Shown piece by piece: positions 1-22,436 of a stretch of DNA of 64,000 nt; positions within the stretch are counted from its first letter, which is position 1, and each line of letters starts with the position of its first letter. Source of the DNA: Brachyhypopomus gauderio (taxonomy: Eukaryota; Chordata; Actinopteri; Gymnotiformes; Hypopomidae); NCBI RefSeq assembly GCF_052324685.1, contig NC_135218.1:21782527-21846526 (forward strand), written 5' to 3'. Made by a program: the position numbers and the translations under genes. The notes under the pieces are model-generated. The model had not been told where the DNA came from, searched no databases, and saw only the letters and a program-made list of their open reading frames with translations.

Positions 1-45
1 CAATCAATCAAAGTTTATTTGTATAGCGCTTTTCACAACACATGA
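1..45. repeat. Interspersed teleost repeat fragment (left window edge)
   Basis: A short segment containing the phrase TTTATTTGTATAGCGC followed by a TTTTCACAACA run. I recognise this phrase as part of a dispersed repeat common in fish genomes; a related copy lies at about 31440-31530. The element is cut by the window edge, so its class cannot be decided here. Confidence 0.4.
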
Positions 46-69
46 TCTGAGTGTGAGATGCCACTCATG

Positions 70-203
70 TGCATGAATTCACACACACACACACCTACAC
101 ACACAGACACACACACAGACACACATACACACACACCTACAGACACAGACACACACACGTTATGCCTATGTTTGCAAGGCACACTCTGATCTGAGTGTGA
201 TGA

Positions 204-242
<39 letters not shown>

Positions 243-580
243 CACACACAGACACACACACACCTACAGACACAGACACACACACATGTTATGCCTATGT
301 TTGCAAGGCACACTCTGATCTGAGTGTGATGAATTCACACACACACACTCACTCACACACCTACACACACACCTAAACACACACAGACACACACACACCT
401 AAACACACACAGACACACACACACTCACTCACTCACACACACACACACCTACACACACAGACACACCTACACACACACCTACAGACACAGACACACACAC
501 ATGTTATGCCTATGTTTGCAAGGCACACTCTGATCTGAGTGTGACATGCCACTCATGTGCATGAATTCACATGCGCGCGT

Positions 581-626
<46 letters not shown>

Positions 627-845
627 ACACACAGACACACACACACACTCTCACTCACACACCTACACACACACACACACACACACACACCTAAACACAC
701 ACAGACACGCACACACTCACTCACACACACACACCTACACACACACCTACACACACAGACACACACAGACACACACACACACACACAGACACACCTACAC
801 ACACACCTACAGACACACACACGTTATGCCTATATTTGCAAGGTG
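70..845. repeat. Compound CA-rich minisatellite
   Basis: Long (CA)n, CACACAGA and CACACCTA stretches are interrupted by four copies of a non-CA segment beginning TTATGCCTATGTTTGCAAGG (near 160, 289, 503 and 824). The first three are followed by CACACTCTGATCTGAGTGTG. This is a higher-order tandem array of roughly 130-320 bp periods, not a simple microsatellite. The cysteine/valine- and histidine/threonine-rich reading frames across it are low-complexity artefacts. Confidence 0.9.
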
Positions 846-2585
846 GTGAAAATTTTTTTTGTGTGTTAAAACAGACCGGTCTCTGAAGACCGGGAACACT
901 AAAGTAAAAAACGTGAGGTCAACAAAACCGAAGGGCTAAAGGACACGATTAAACGCAGGTTCTAAAAGGTAAGGCCTATAGGAGAGATAGTATTCTTATA
1001 TCTTACTTATACCTCAGAGATAAAACTCAATTTTTTTAGACACTTGCTATTGACCGGCAGTTTCAATTCATGCGGTTACCCAACATAGCCACAAACGGCC
1101 CCTTCTATGTAGACTTCTATGTAATTTGTCGACCAGATGACTTAACATGGTTTAAGTTTTCCTTCGCCTATTCATTAAACAATTAGCTAGTAGTAACAGT
1201 GCAGACTGAAGCAATTTGTATTAATGAGAAAAAAAAAACAATTTAAGCAAAAACAAAGACTTATTAAAGTTCCAAAACCATTTGGCATTTTTTCAATGAA
1301 ATTAGTCAAGATTTTAATTTGTCATATATTTTCATGTTACAGGGAAACCTATGGAATTTTGCAAAATGAACAAATTGAAATATACACTGTATATTGAAAG
1401 GGAAAAGGAGGGGGGGCTGTATTTCATACACTTTGGCATTTCATATACTATAACATGTTCACCGTAGCCATTAATATACTGGTTCAAAGTCCAAACCAGA
1501 TTCCAAGGTCTGGAAAACTATTCTATGTGTGTTCAGCTGTTTTGGAGAAATAAACCGGCCAGAGAGGGTTTGCAATGGTCCCTCTAGGCTTTCTTCCTTC
1601 CTCATTCACTCGTTGGTTCTCAAAAGCAGTCCGATTTTGCAACAAAACGTTTAAATCAAGTGTGCCTTTACCCTATCAAGGCGGGCCAGGGGAGCAAGCT
1701 TGATCAAGCTTGAACACGTACAATATTGCTGATTAATTAATAATGCTGAGACAACGTAGGAAAAGTGCCACACTCCAAGGAAAAGTCACTACACTCCACA
1801 AGCATGGACTATGGAAGCATCTGCAGGATGGGTCTTGGTGACTGCAGTTATCCAGAAGAACTGCACTCGATTGCTGATCTAGAACTATGCAGAGTTGATG
1901 GATGAGCTTGATGCAACCCAGTCAAAAACAGATCAGGAACCGTCCATTGACCGGCTTGACATATGGAGGAAAAAAAAATTTGGAGCCATCAGCTCTTGAA
2001 AGAAGTCGTGAAAGGAGACCTAACATGCTAACGGACCACTGAACTGTGAGACATGAATATATGCATAAAGTCAAACAGTGTTCCCGTTCTACAGTTACTC
2101 AAATTATAGCATAATGCAAAGAAGAGGAATACATCCTTGCCAGGACTCAGGGCAGATCAAGGTTGTTGCCCCAAAGAATAGGGACTTTCAGAAGAGCAAT
2201 GAATCAGTGTGTGGAGGAGAGAGAGATAGAGAGGGAAGAGAGAAGAAATGCAGCATTCAGTCAAAATCGCATCAATTCTTAAAAAGGGAGGCCATTTGAG
2301 TTTAAAATGCGGCCATTCCAGACAGTTTCTCCCAGGCAGACCCTGCCTTGTCAACTCAACTATGGCTCTAGAGCTTCCAGACAGTCTCTGGCCAAGAATT
2401 CTAAACCTCTAGCAAAGATTCTGTGAACTCCAGATCACAAACACATTTTCTGTTAATTCTAGAACTACAGAAGTATCCCTATGCTTTCTATAAAAGCACA
2501 GCAGAGTTTCACTGAACTCCAGAGCCACAGTAGAGTTGATTCCAGAATTCTGGGTCTGGCGCGCGGGGGGGGGGTCAATCGGCCC
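846..2585. other. 3' flank of suz12, no gene seen
   Basis: AT-rich sequence downstream of the suz12 stop codon on the minus strand. It probably contains the suz12 3' UTR, but I could not fix a polyadenylation site. Immediately 3' of the stop (plus 2561-2574) there is a GCGCG tract joined to a run of about ten G residues, which reads as a C-run in the transcript. No coding exon, RNA gene or clear transposon was recognised. Confidence 0.5.
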
Positions 2586-11940
<9,355 letters not shown>

Positions 11941-13236
11941 TAAAAACAGAGGGATCCCTACACCTACGTACTAAAACAACAAAAGACAAGTTTAATTGTC
12001 AAAACCAGCCAAGTAGCCAGCTAGCTTCCCGACTAGCTAACCGTACTAACGGGGCTAGCATAAAATCCCGGCCAGCCCGCTCCTTTTTTTTAACAATACA
12101 ACATCACCTAAACATCGGACAACGACCCGCACCAGTCACCCCGACCGGTAAACGCTGCCACGGGAAACGCCAAGAACACGAATCGGCGGACCGGCACGGG
12201 TGAAATATCCAACGGTTGTTGTCCGATTCGGCACCGATATGGTGAAGCTAGGTTAGCTAACGTTAGCACCGATATGGTGAAGCTAGGCTAGCTAACGTTA
12301 GCACCGATGTGGTGAAGCTAGGCTAGCTAACGTTAGCACCGATGTGGTGAAGCTAGGCTAGCTAACGTTAGCACTCAACAGATGTGGTTAGCTAGCGATG
12401 CCTGAAGCCGACGAATACATGGCAACAGAGTGGAACTATCCATCCAAACACTCTTTCGTGTACAGGTAATGTTCAACAAATAATACACCGCCTGTGTGTA
12501 TTCGTATTCATATCTCACTACAGTATAAAATGTAGTTTCTTTGGATGAATAAACCCTACAAAGTATTGTAATTCGGCGCATCAGAAATGCCCCAGCTCGG
12601 TCCTGCTGTACTTCGTACCCGCCTACGAAAAACGTCTCGTCCAATGAAATTTCCCGATTTGTAATACTACAACGGGATTGGTGTGACATGTTTCGATTGA
12701 CGCGACATGAAGATTGGTGGAAGCTACAAATTGCCGCCAAGAATGTTTTGGTTCCTTTTGAAAGTGGGTGTGAATTTGTTCACTGGCCATATATTTTTAT
12801 TATCAATTACAGAAACCGTGTATATAATAATTTTAGTCGAAATTTTAAAAGCGCCTGCTTGTTGGCCTTAGCTGTATTTGTATTAAACAAATAGTAGTTT
12901 CATATCAGGAATTAGTGGAACTCAAATGTAAAACGCAAAAATAAATATAACGCAGAATTAAAAAAATCAAATAAAGAATATAAAACACGTATTTAATTTG
13001 TACCGAATGCGCCTGCCGGAGCAGCTCGCAGGATGTATTTACTTCAACAATTGTTTCTACACGGAGGTATTTGTAGCGAGGAACCGGACATTCAACATAT
13101 TCTAACAAATCATAACTTCCTTTACACACGTGTGAACGATGTAACAAGGGAGATCATTTCAGATCTGAGCTCCAACCGTACGTTTATATTTCTCTACAAT
13201 CACTCTGAATATCATTAAACAAAAACACATTTTAAG
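11941..13236. promoter_or_regulatory. Divergent suz12/utp6 promoter interval
   Basis: The two start codons point away from each other with 1296 bp between them. The segment near the suz12 side (about 12060-12240) is comparatively CpG-rich. A CCAAT box is visible near 12641. The interval also contains the 35-bp x4 minisatellite. Transcription start sites cannot be set from sequence alone. Human SUZ12 and UTP6 are also divergent neighbours, though much farther apart. Confidence 0.65.
12231..12370. repeat. 35-bp minisatellite, four copies, in the suz12/utp6 promoter
   Basis: Four head-to-tail 35-bp units start at 12231, 12266, 12301 and 12336. Each contains ATGGTGAAGCTAGG or GTGGTGAAGCTAGG followed by TAGCTAACGTTAG. 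The units differ by one or two substitutions. The array lies about 290 bp upstream of the suz12 start codon. The partly palindromic GCTAGC / TAACGTTA motifs recur once per unit. Confidence 0.93.
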
Positions 13237-16200
13237 ATGGCTGATCTAGTGCAACAGCGAATAGAGGACAGGATCCCAGGGCTGGAGCAGCTGGAAAGAG
13301 TCGGACTCTTCACCAAGAAAGAAGTGAAGTGAGTAACGTTAGCCAGCTAGCACACGTTAACACCATAGTCTAAAGTTGCACGAACATCTATGGTTTGATT
13401 ATAGTGAACCTTGCACTGTATAAAACGAGACAGTTTCATTACAGATCTATGCTGAAAAGGACGACGGCTCTGGAATATAAATTACACAGGACCGTTTTAA
13501 GCAAAGATGATTTCATCGCATATATTCAGGCAAGTGTTGGCTGTCGCCAGGCTTCTGCAAATCTGAGTTGCTGGAAAATGTTAACATGCTGTAAACGTCT
13601 GTCTAAAGTGGTCTTTTTTTTCTTCATCAGTATGAAATAAATGTGCTGGAACTCATCAAGAAAAGAAGAGCTGTGAGTAACTTGGCTAGCTATCTCAGTT
13701 TGACATGGATAACCATGACATTCTCTGAATCTCTGATAACTCAACACATAGTTAAGTGGTTGACCAGGCTGTATATTCTCTAGCTTCTATCTCTACTGGC
13801 CAAACATTCCTGCCATCCGGGTTTCTTAATCTCAGCCAAGTCTGCACATTTCAGCTTTATTTAAAAGGCTTCCTTAATAGAGTACTTACATTTACTTATT
13901 GGCTCAATAAACATTTAGCTCACGTTCAGAATCCAGCATCATGTCCAGCCTCAGTGTAGTTACTGAAATACACTGATGTTTCCTGCCTACATTCACTACC
14001 TATTCCCAGTCTCACGCTTTATCTCATGTAATACTCCTGCAAACTTGTGTGACCTCTAACTCCCCATCCTACATAATCCTAATACAGCTGTTTCCACTTT
14101 TACCTGGATGAGAGCAAGCCTTTTAGCACCACTATCTAATAAACATGCTCACGATATAAGCATCATGTTTAATGAACTTATAATGGACTAACCTCGCAAC
14201 CTGACAAAATATGACCAGATCTTTAGTCTCATTTTTAGCAACTCTAGCTTCCCATTGCCATAGCAAGCTGCATTACTATGACAACAGCACATAGTTGACC
14301 ACTTCTCATAGGTCACCAGTGGCCACCTCATACGAGGCAACAATCCAAATTGAAAACACCACATAAATAGCTTACCTGGCAAAATTGACTTATCAATACT
14401 ATTAATGGTCTTCACCACATCCTTGAAGCTTGCTATTTATCATTTTATCATAAGGAGCTGTTACACCATCTGCCTAAGCCTGTCACACACACCCACACAC
14501 ACATATAGTGTGTGGATGCATGCAGCAGTAATTTCATGGCATATTTTCTGCTATTTAATGATCGTGTTGACACACTGAAACCTGGCAAGAGTCATTTTTG
14601 CTTTTCGTTGTGTATTTATATTTTTTCAGCGAATTGGCTACCACTTCAAAAGGGAGGACATCGAATACCCTATTATCCTGGGGATAAACAATGTTTTCAG
14701 GAGAGCTACTTCAAAGTGGCAGGTATGGATGGTGGAGTCATTTAACGAAGCATTTCGTGAAACTGATTTGTTTATTTAACATACTGAGCTGGAGCTCCAA
14801 AGCCCTAAGTTCCTGTCTTTCCCTCATCCTCAGGAGGATGTCCAGCTGTGGCTCTCCCAGATTGCCTTCTGTAAGAAATGGGTATGCAAACCATACTTTA
14901 TTCATTTATTCACATTCAGCAGTTAAAACATTGTGCATCTTGACATTATGGCATTAAACCATACATTACAGGAACATTGGCAATGTTGAAAAGAATTGTA
15001 TCATTTATTTATTTATTTACTAATAGATTGGCCTATTTTTTGTGAACTTGTAAAATAGTTTTTTTTTTTTTCGGTCTTCTGCTCAGGGAACAAAGAGTCA
15101 GCTGAGCAAGGTCTTCTCCTCCATGCTTGCCATCCACCCCGACAAACCCAGTAAAGCAGTCAACCATGCGCACCATCACCCCTGTATGCATAACATCACA
15201 CACATTAAACCAAACAAAAAAGCTTTTAACTCTGATGGTCTGGCCAGGTTTATGGATCATGGCAGCCAAGTGCGAGATGGAGGACCTGGAATCTTCGGAG
15301 AGCGCTCGGCACCTCTTCTTGCGAGCGCTTCGATTCCATCCCGAGAACTCAAAGGTCTACCAGGAGGTGAGTAGAAGGCCGTGGCCGCCCGCCAGCTCTG
15401 GAGAGCGCATCCCGATTGAGCTTTTACTTCTCAGACTTGACGTGCCTGCTCGAGACACACCAACATTTGTTTTTGATTTTGCGTTTAGTACTTCCGGATG
15501 GAGCTGATGCACGCAGAGAAACTGAGGAAACAGCAGCAAGAACTGGAGCGGGCCAAAATCGACGTTGTACGTTTGTGTCGTTTAAATCGGTTTTGCTATT
15601 TTGTCTTAAGGTATCAGTAATTACCATCTGGCTGGCTGTAATAGTTAATAGTAGTAGTTAAATGTTTTGGCTTACAGCTGCGTGTTCTGTAATACGCAGT
15701 ACCTGTTGGAACATTCAGTTCAATAGGAACAGCATGACCAATAACGAACTTGCATGACCGTTATCTTCAGGGTGAGTACGAGTTCTCTCCAGAGATCCTG
15801 AGCGGGAGGTTGGCTGAAGTGGTCTACAGAGACGCCACAGCAAAAATCAAAGGTATTTTAGTCTTCTGGGCTGCTTCCCATCGGTTTCTTCGGTTCTTTG
15901 GTTGGTGCTTTGAGGCTAGCAGGTAATTGCTACCCCCTCTCTTCTCCGCAGATGCAGAGTTCTTGCTAACCTTGCTACAGATTGCTGCCATCTTTGACTT
16001 CACCAAAGACCTGCAAGACAAAATCCTTCAAAAGTAAGAACGTCTTACGTAGCCTCGTGAAATCTGAATCAGATTCGTACGTGTTGTAGATCAGTGTCTG
16101 GTATTTTTAGAAACACGATCCTGCTATACAAAAAGTTTTAACGAGGGCCTGAAGTTCTTTCAGGGTTTACTCTAGGATTTACTTTGTGTGAACACGACAG

Positions 16201-18637
16201 TCGTCTAGTTTCTGCCTGGTTTATAGCATAGTAAGAGTCTATGTGTCTAAACTGATATTAACATAATGGCATTATATACAGATTGAAGAAAAGTAGGTTT
16301 GGACCTTAAGAGACTCGAGCATGTTATCCTCTCAGACTCAAAATTGTTATCATATTAGATTCATAATCCATCCCATCAGATTCATAACTGCTGTTCTTGA
16401 CAAAGTAACCCATGCCTTCTAAATACAACAGACCATTGGAGGACAGGTGATGTTACTCCTACTTTGTTTTGCAACCTCTCGAGATGTATTCTGTGATTTA
16501 CAGTGCCAAATGCAGCTAGCACTGACATTTTGTTATACAAGAACTGACATTTCATCAGTCAGCATTCAGGTGTATGTCATTACATTCCTTTATAAGGCCA
16601 ATCTCATTACTCCGGTGGCGAATTGTTTTTAAGTTGAAATGGATGACAAGAGTTCTCAGATGTGATGAAAACATTAAGAATCAGTAACAAGTGAAAAATC
16701 TTGGCAGGGTCACTGAACATAAGTCATTCCACCTCTTCTCACCAGCTCTTACCGTGCAGGCATAACCATGCTAACCATGCTTCAGTAGGGCGCAGTAAAT
16801 CTAGTTTGTGTGAACTTGGATCATTTATTAAAAAAAAACAAATCATGACCGACATACTCCCAAGTTTGGTTTTGTCTGATACCCGTATCGTCCGTTGTGG
16901 ATCGCGTGGACCTTTGTCAAAAAGAGGTCAGAAACCATTTAAACTTGCGTTAAGAGAAAGAGAACGCCGCGCTGTAAGGCGTGTATGGTGCCTAACCGCA
17001 GTGACCGTGTCCAGCCTGCAGAGCCAGCACACCGACGACTCCGTCACGTGGGACTTCATGGCGCGTCGAGAGCTGGAGGCGCCGGGGGTCCCTCAGCTGC
17101 ACTCGGCCCAGGGCCGCGCCTCCGACATGGGCCGCAGGGAGGAGCGTTGCCACGCCGTGTACGAGGAGGGCCTCCAGAACCTCCCCACAGGTACCAGAAC
17201 CTCAACACGGGCTCCGCTGCCCAGGGAGTTAGAGCACAAAGACCCAAAACCGGGTACCATAGGGCAGAGATATTACAAAGATTGCGGTCGTAAAGATGCC
17301 GTAGTCTCCCCGAGGCTTTTGCTGGAACAGGGCTATGGCAAACTCACATCGGAGTCTGCGCGGTCTTTATACAGTGCCTACAATACACGTATCTGATGGA
17401 GCTACTCGTGAGACTGCAGCTAGAAAGGCAGCACTACAGTGTTGCACTTCCCCAGTTAATGTAGATATACAGCACGGTGCAGGATGACGGGACAGAAAGA
17501 CCTTTCCCTTCATCAATTTTGTATCTGCATGTTTTTTTTTCTCCAGAGCCAATGTGGACGCGTTATGTAACTTTCTGCTTGGAGAGATTTAAGAGGAAAA
17601 CTAATGTCTCTGAGCTCAAAGAAAAGGTAGGCGTGGTCAGAACTGTGTCACAAAGGGCCAGTGAAATATTGAAGGGAAAATGTTTTTTTTAATCCTGCTG
17701 ATTGTAGTGTCAGTGCACATTTGCAGTTTCAGTATGCATGCGCTTAAAGCATCTGCTTGCTGTGATGTGAATTTCAGAGAAAGGAGCACCTTCTGGATGT
17801 TCTTCAAAGAGCCCATGATGCCTCGCTGCTTCAGGAGTCCTTCTACAGGACCTGGGTGAGACCATGACTTTGCTTTACATTGATGAAGCAGAACACTAAT
17901 GTGACTGATGATGAATTAAAGATGGTGGCACAAAGTTGATCGCTAGTCAGTACTTTTAAAGTGACGTCACGTTTTAACTTTAGCAGCTATGTTTCAGAGC
18001 GCATTAATCACGCTCATCTCTGGTTATGAGGCTGTGATCACTAATGGGAATTTCAGCCTGTGGTTTTAGCTTGCGTTCGCAGAACAGTAAGATTCCTTAA
18101 TATGGACAGGAGTCATTCTGGGTGGTAATTATCTCAAGATAATGGAGTGTCTGGTGATTAGCTGATGAGTTGAATCAGCAGGTGTGTTACATTAAGGAAG
18201 GTAATGACCTGCAGCACAGTGGCGCCTGCTGCCAGTGATTTACAGCAAGGCAGTGGAATAATCTGGGTCACCACCGTCTCATCCCCCAGATACAGGTCCT
18301 GCTGTCATTTGGGCATATGGACACTGCCACTCAAGTTGCTATAGCAGCCACCAAACGCTTCAGCCAATCGCTGGAGACCTGGACTTTGAGCTTGCAGACA
18401 TTGGTCCACGTGAAGAGCAGTGAGGCGGGGTCTCTATTCCAGGAAGCTCTGAAGCACGTGAATCCCAAGGTAACCGCTACAGCCCAGCTGCCTCTAAGTG
18501 GGACACATGCCTCCAAACACCATCTCTAGTGCCTAGAACTGCTATGAGAGTGTGGTGTTCTCCAGACTGTCCTCCATGTCTCACAGGCGATGGTCTAAAA
18601 CCTTTGAGTCCTCACAAACGCTACAAGATTATATTCA

Positions 18638-18675
<38 letters not shown>

Positions 18676-21340
18676 TATATATGCTGGTGAAATGGAGCTA
18701 CCGTTGTGGTGAACATTGTTGGTATAATGAATTTTAATAGTTTCTGAAAATGTTTGTGTTTAAAATGTAGTGGCGCAGCTTTTTTCCGTATAAACTAGTA
18801 TTTGATACAGAAGTAAAACATGAAAAAATGACAACAATGAAAGTGTTAGGACTTGATTACTGGCACTTTTTCTTTGAATCAATGAACAACAGACTTTTGT
18901 GTTATTAATTTAGAAATTAGATTCTCCTGTCCACACTTTGCTGGCGTTCATATGACTGTAATTATCCTATGAATGGTGGGTTTGGCTTTACTTCCTGTTC
19001 CTTGTCCATAATGGCATAGCACAAGCACTCGGAGTACAAGACCATGACAGACATTTGTGTCCCAACTTCAGTGGTTTAAAATGTTACCAAGACATTTGAG
19101 ACTCTTGCAACAGACAACAGTTATCCAGGGCATGGTGAAAAGTGGAAGACTGTTGATGGAACCTTACAAAAGTATGTTTGAAATGTGGGAAAGAAACCAC
19201 ATACAACCTTCAAAGACCTTGCAGGCTGAGCCAGAGACATCTGGAGTGATGGTTTCAACATGCATCACACACTGCACCAAGAAGACCTCTGTTGGTGAAG
19301 GCCTGAAGATGCCTGAAGAAGGCCCAACAGGGGTGACTAAAGACAAAGCCCAATTTATTTATACAAGTTAAATTGAAGCTGAAGGGTTGTTTCATAAGTG
19401 TGGGCCTTTAAAGGAGAAGACTTCCACTGGCAGTGATCTTGATAAATCTAGCATCTGAGTTTTGCTAAAACTAAAACCACAATCCATCTGGAAATATGTC
19501 CTTTGCACAGATAAACCTAAACCGGATCCCTTTGACATTGCAGAGCAGTATTATGTCTATAGACAGTGACATGAAGCGTGTAAGGCAAAGTGCGCTTTAC
19601 CTGTGGTGAAAGATGTTGGAGGGTCTGTAGTAATGTGGGCCACCTCCATTCCTTTAGAACTGGAGACCATGACCATTTAACAGGAACACAGGAGCACATT
19701 TTGCGCAAAAGAAAGAAAACTGAGTTTAGGTTGAACAAATTGGACCAAAAAGACCCAAGGAACACATCCAAAACTACACGATCTTGGTTGTGAAGGAGAA
19801 AATTGAGTTTCAAACTGGCCAACGATAAGTTCTGTTCTCAGTCCAACTGAAAATGAAAACTATTGGGAAAATGAACCATGACTACATTCAAAAGCTTGAG
19901 AGAACTGCACTGGAAGAAGGGTAGAAACTACTGCAAGAGAGATACAAGATGCTCACAGATGGCTATAATTTGTCATTGCCAAATATTTAGCAGCCAAGTA
20001 TCAGGGAACGGTGCCTTTAATCCTGTCCAGGTCATTTTCATTTCTTTTTTAAAATGAACAAGCATGTTGAAAGGACTTTGGACATGCTACTAAAATATTC
20101 TGACCATACAAAGTTGATGCACATCCATTTATTTCTTTAGACGTACTTGATGTACAAAACCATCAGGGGTACCAATGATGATGACCACAACTGCATGTCA
20201 AAAAGGGGTGTTTTTCCTTTTGAATAAGAACAGAATAATGGGATGGGTTGAGCTCAGATGGTTCTGGGGGTCCAACAGGTGGAGAATGTCGTGTTGCTGC
20301 AGGCTCTCCCCCCTTTCCTCTTTCCACTTCCTTCGAGGTGCTGTGTCTGTTAATGTCTCTCCGTCTGGTCTGCAGGACAGTCTGCCCTTGTGGCAGCTGC
20401 AGGCTGAGTGGAGCATAACATCGCAATGTCCGGAGGACAGCGAAGCTCTGTTTCAGGTACGAGCTGCAGCTTTGGGGTCAGACGTCTCCTTTCATCTGCA
20501 CACATGTACTGCGCTGTTACTTTCCTTGGACTGAGGTGATGCTCGAGTTGGTTAAAAAGCCCCGCTGACCAAATCTGGTCTTTGTTCGGCTTCAGAAAGC
20601 GCTGCTGTCACCGGTCCCGGCTGTTTCAGGAGCACTGAAGGAGACCTATTTGGAGTGGGCCTACAAAATTGGCGGCTACAAAAGAGCCAGGAAGACATTC
20701 AAAAGGTACACGACACCATCACAGGAAAGGCTCTCTGTTAATGAGGATTGTGTAAGTGTAGGATCCAGGCTAATCTGTCAAAATTGCCTTCCAGCCTACA
20801 TGAACACAGACCTTTCATCAAGACCTTCTTTACAAAGATGGTTCAGATCGAGAAAGAACAGGTGAGTAAACATACAGCCACAGGAAGAAGGACTGCTGTC
20901 TGCGCTTTTGGTAATAGTTCTGGCTAATGACATTAAGGCTCTGTTTTAATAGCAAGTGCCTTGTGTTTTGCTCTCAGGAAAATCCAAAGATGAGCAACTT
21001 GAGAGACTACTACGAGCGAGCTCTGCGCGAGTTCGGCTCCACTGACGACGGTGAGTTCAAACCAACCCAAAGAATTCGAAAAAGCCAGAAAGGCCACGAC
21101 CGTTTGACAGTCAGCGTATCAAACCGATACGCTGTCTTTTGTTTCTGACCGTCAAATTTGTAACCAGAAGGTACTGCTCTTGTAGATCTGTGGATGGATT
21201 ACATCCGAGAGGAGCTGGGCCCCCTCGGGAACCCTGAGAATTGTGGGAAGATCCACTGGAGGGCCATGAAGAGCCTGGTTGGAGAGAGTGTGGAGCGCTT
21301 CATCACGCAGTACACACTCCTGCAGACCGGCCACATCTAG
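13237..21340 (+). CDS. utp6: UTP6, small-subunit processome component (19 exons, complete)
   Basis: U3 snoRNA-associated nucleolar protein needed for 18S rRNA maturation in the UTP-B part of the SSU processome. Exons: 13237-13328, 13445-13529, 13631-13672, 14630-14722, 14834-14881, 15087-15150, 15248-15366, 15489-15566, 15771-15852, 15952-16033, 17015-17190, 17547-17626, 17778-17855, 18290-18469, 20376-20456, 20596-20705, 20795-20861, 20978-21050, 21186-21340. The total is 1785 nt or 594 residues (human 597). Phases agree throughout. The N terminus (IEDRIPGLEQLERVGLF) is the U3-associated domain. HAT-type helices follow: ESARHLFLRALRFHP, LWIMAAK, YYERALREFG, LWMDYIREELGPLGNPENCG. Intron 2 has a GC donor (CAG then GCAAGT). 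The acceptor of exon 11 at 17014 has a weak pyrimidine tract and was chosen because it alone keeps the frame. Confidence 0.96.
18640..18673. repeat. (TA)n microsatellite in utp6 intron 14
   Basis: A pure TA dinucleotide run of about 34 bp, about 170 bp after the exon 14 donor and upstream of the Tc1-like relic. It is a simple repeat with no other feature in it. Confidence 0.9.
19020..20195 (+). mobile_element. Decayed Tc1/mariner transposon in utp6 intron 14
   Basis: With frameshifts and stops, the plus strand decodes pieces of a Tc1 transposase: a GGSVMMWA-like block near 19615-19660, a DPRNTSKTTRSWL block near 19752-19792 (family form DPKHTSK..WL), and an SPTENENYWE block near 19840-19870 corresponding to SPDLNPIENLW. 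The right end near 20160-20195 has CAGGGGTACCAATGATGATG, close to the ends of many fish Tc1 elements. The left terminal repeat was not found, so the start is approximate. It cannot encode a working enzyme. Confidence 0.75.
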
Positions 21341-21533
21341 CAGCCTGGAGTGCTGCTGCTGTAGACAACCTTCCACCTCCCACGAGACTGTTCTGTCCAG
21401 AATTATACTTCAAATTTGGTCTCAAAAAAGGTTCTGAATTTTGTCTCTTGGAAAAATGGCTGTTGGTTTTTTTGTGAACGTTAAAATCCTTGAAATATTT
21501 TTCTCACATGTTCTCCAACTCATCTATTCCAGA

Positions 21534-21539
21534 AATAAA
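21534..21539 (+). terminator. Polyadenylation signal of utp6
   Basis: A canonical AATAAA hexamer about 195 bp after the utp6 stop codon, followed by a T-rich stretch. This gives a short 3' UTR. It is the first canonical hexamer after the stop. Confidence 0.7.
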
Positions 21540-21540
21540 T

Positions 21541-22436
21541 GTTTTATTGATTTCAGTATTAAGAAAATCTGGGGTCATCATTAATTTTCTAGCATGTATT
21601 AAATCTCCACGTTACCCACCAAAACAGTGTTGATTAAAAAAAACCAACGTATATTTAGTTACAAACAATTACTGACATGGCACTCCTCGTGCTGTTACCA
21701 GTCCTATAGCATGTGCTTCATTCCTAGGCTGAGTAAACCTCTTCCCACAACACCGTCCATCTGAACACCACCTTCAGCATCCACATTCTCCATCAGTCAA
21801 TCATTCTTTTTTTTAAAGGCTCGATACACCAAGTGGGTTTTTGGTTTGGTTTCTGTACTTTTGTCTTCACAATACAAAATTAACTCCAGTGTATCCACAC
21901 CTCTACACACCATGTAGAGGTAACATGTTCACATTGGTTTCACTGGAACTAAATCAAGCATTTAAATAAAGCCCTTTCCACCTTATTTTAAGACCTTCTT
22001 AATGAGCTATGCAAACTGGGACAAAACACATTTGTACAAGATTGTACAAACAAGATGATGACATGAAATTATCATATGTTTAAAATTACATATTTTTAAA
22101 ACTGGAAACAAACTTGATATATAACAGATAGGCTTACATCTCAGTCAACATGGCTGCTACCTTAAAGAAAATAAACACCCAAAAGCTACAAAACACCTGG
22201 ATAATGGAACTTTTTTATTAAAACACACACTAAGGACACTGTATAAACCACTCTTTTCTATTCATTATGAATATCTGGGAAATTAGCTGTGTCAGGAAAT
22301 GCCCCCTTCTCTAAAATGGTCCTGAAAATCTTATAAACAAGACCTTAAATATTAGGACACTTTCTAAAATGAGAGCTGGTTAAAGAAAGCTTCTGGTTTG
22401 TGGCAGTGAGGTAGAACACCAGCTGTAGCAACCACA
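21541..22436. other. Intergenic between utp6 and the small membrane-protein gene
   Basis: AT-rich sequence without a recognisable exon. The 3' UTR of the convergent minus-strand gene at 23.1 kb probably enters it, because TTTATT (AATAAA on the minus strand) occurs near 22214. No transposon was recognised. Confidence 0.4.

Noticed and set aside
546-869. His/Thr- and Cys/Val-rich frames
   Set aside because: Direct translations of CA repeats; not genes.
12375-12740. 121-residue minus-strand frame upstream of suz12
   Set aside because: Lies in the divergent promoter with no similarity to any family and no coding signature.
16701-17396. 231-residue open frame on the plus strand
   Set aside because: Its middle (17015-17190) is utp6 exon 11; the flanks are intron that happens to lack stops in that frame.
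19057-19371. 104-residue plus-strand frame in utp6 intron 14
   Set aside because: Belongs to the decayed Tc1-like element, not to an independent gene.
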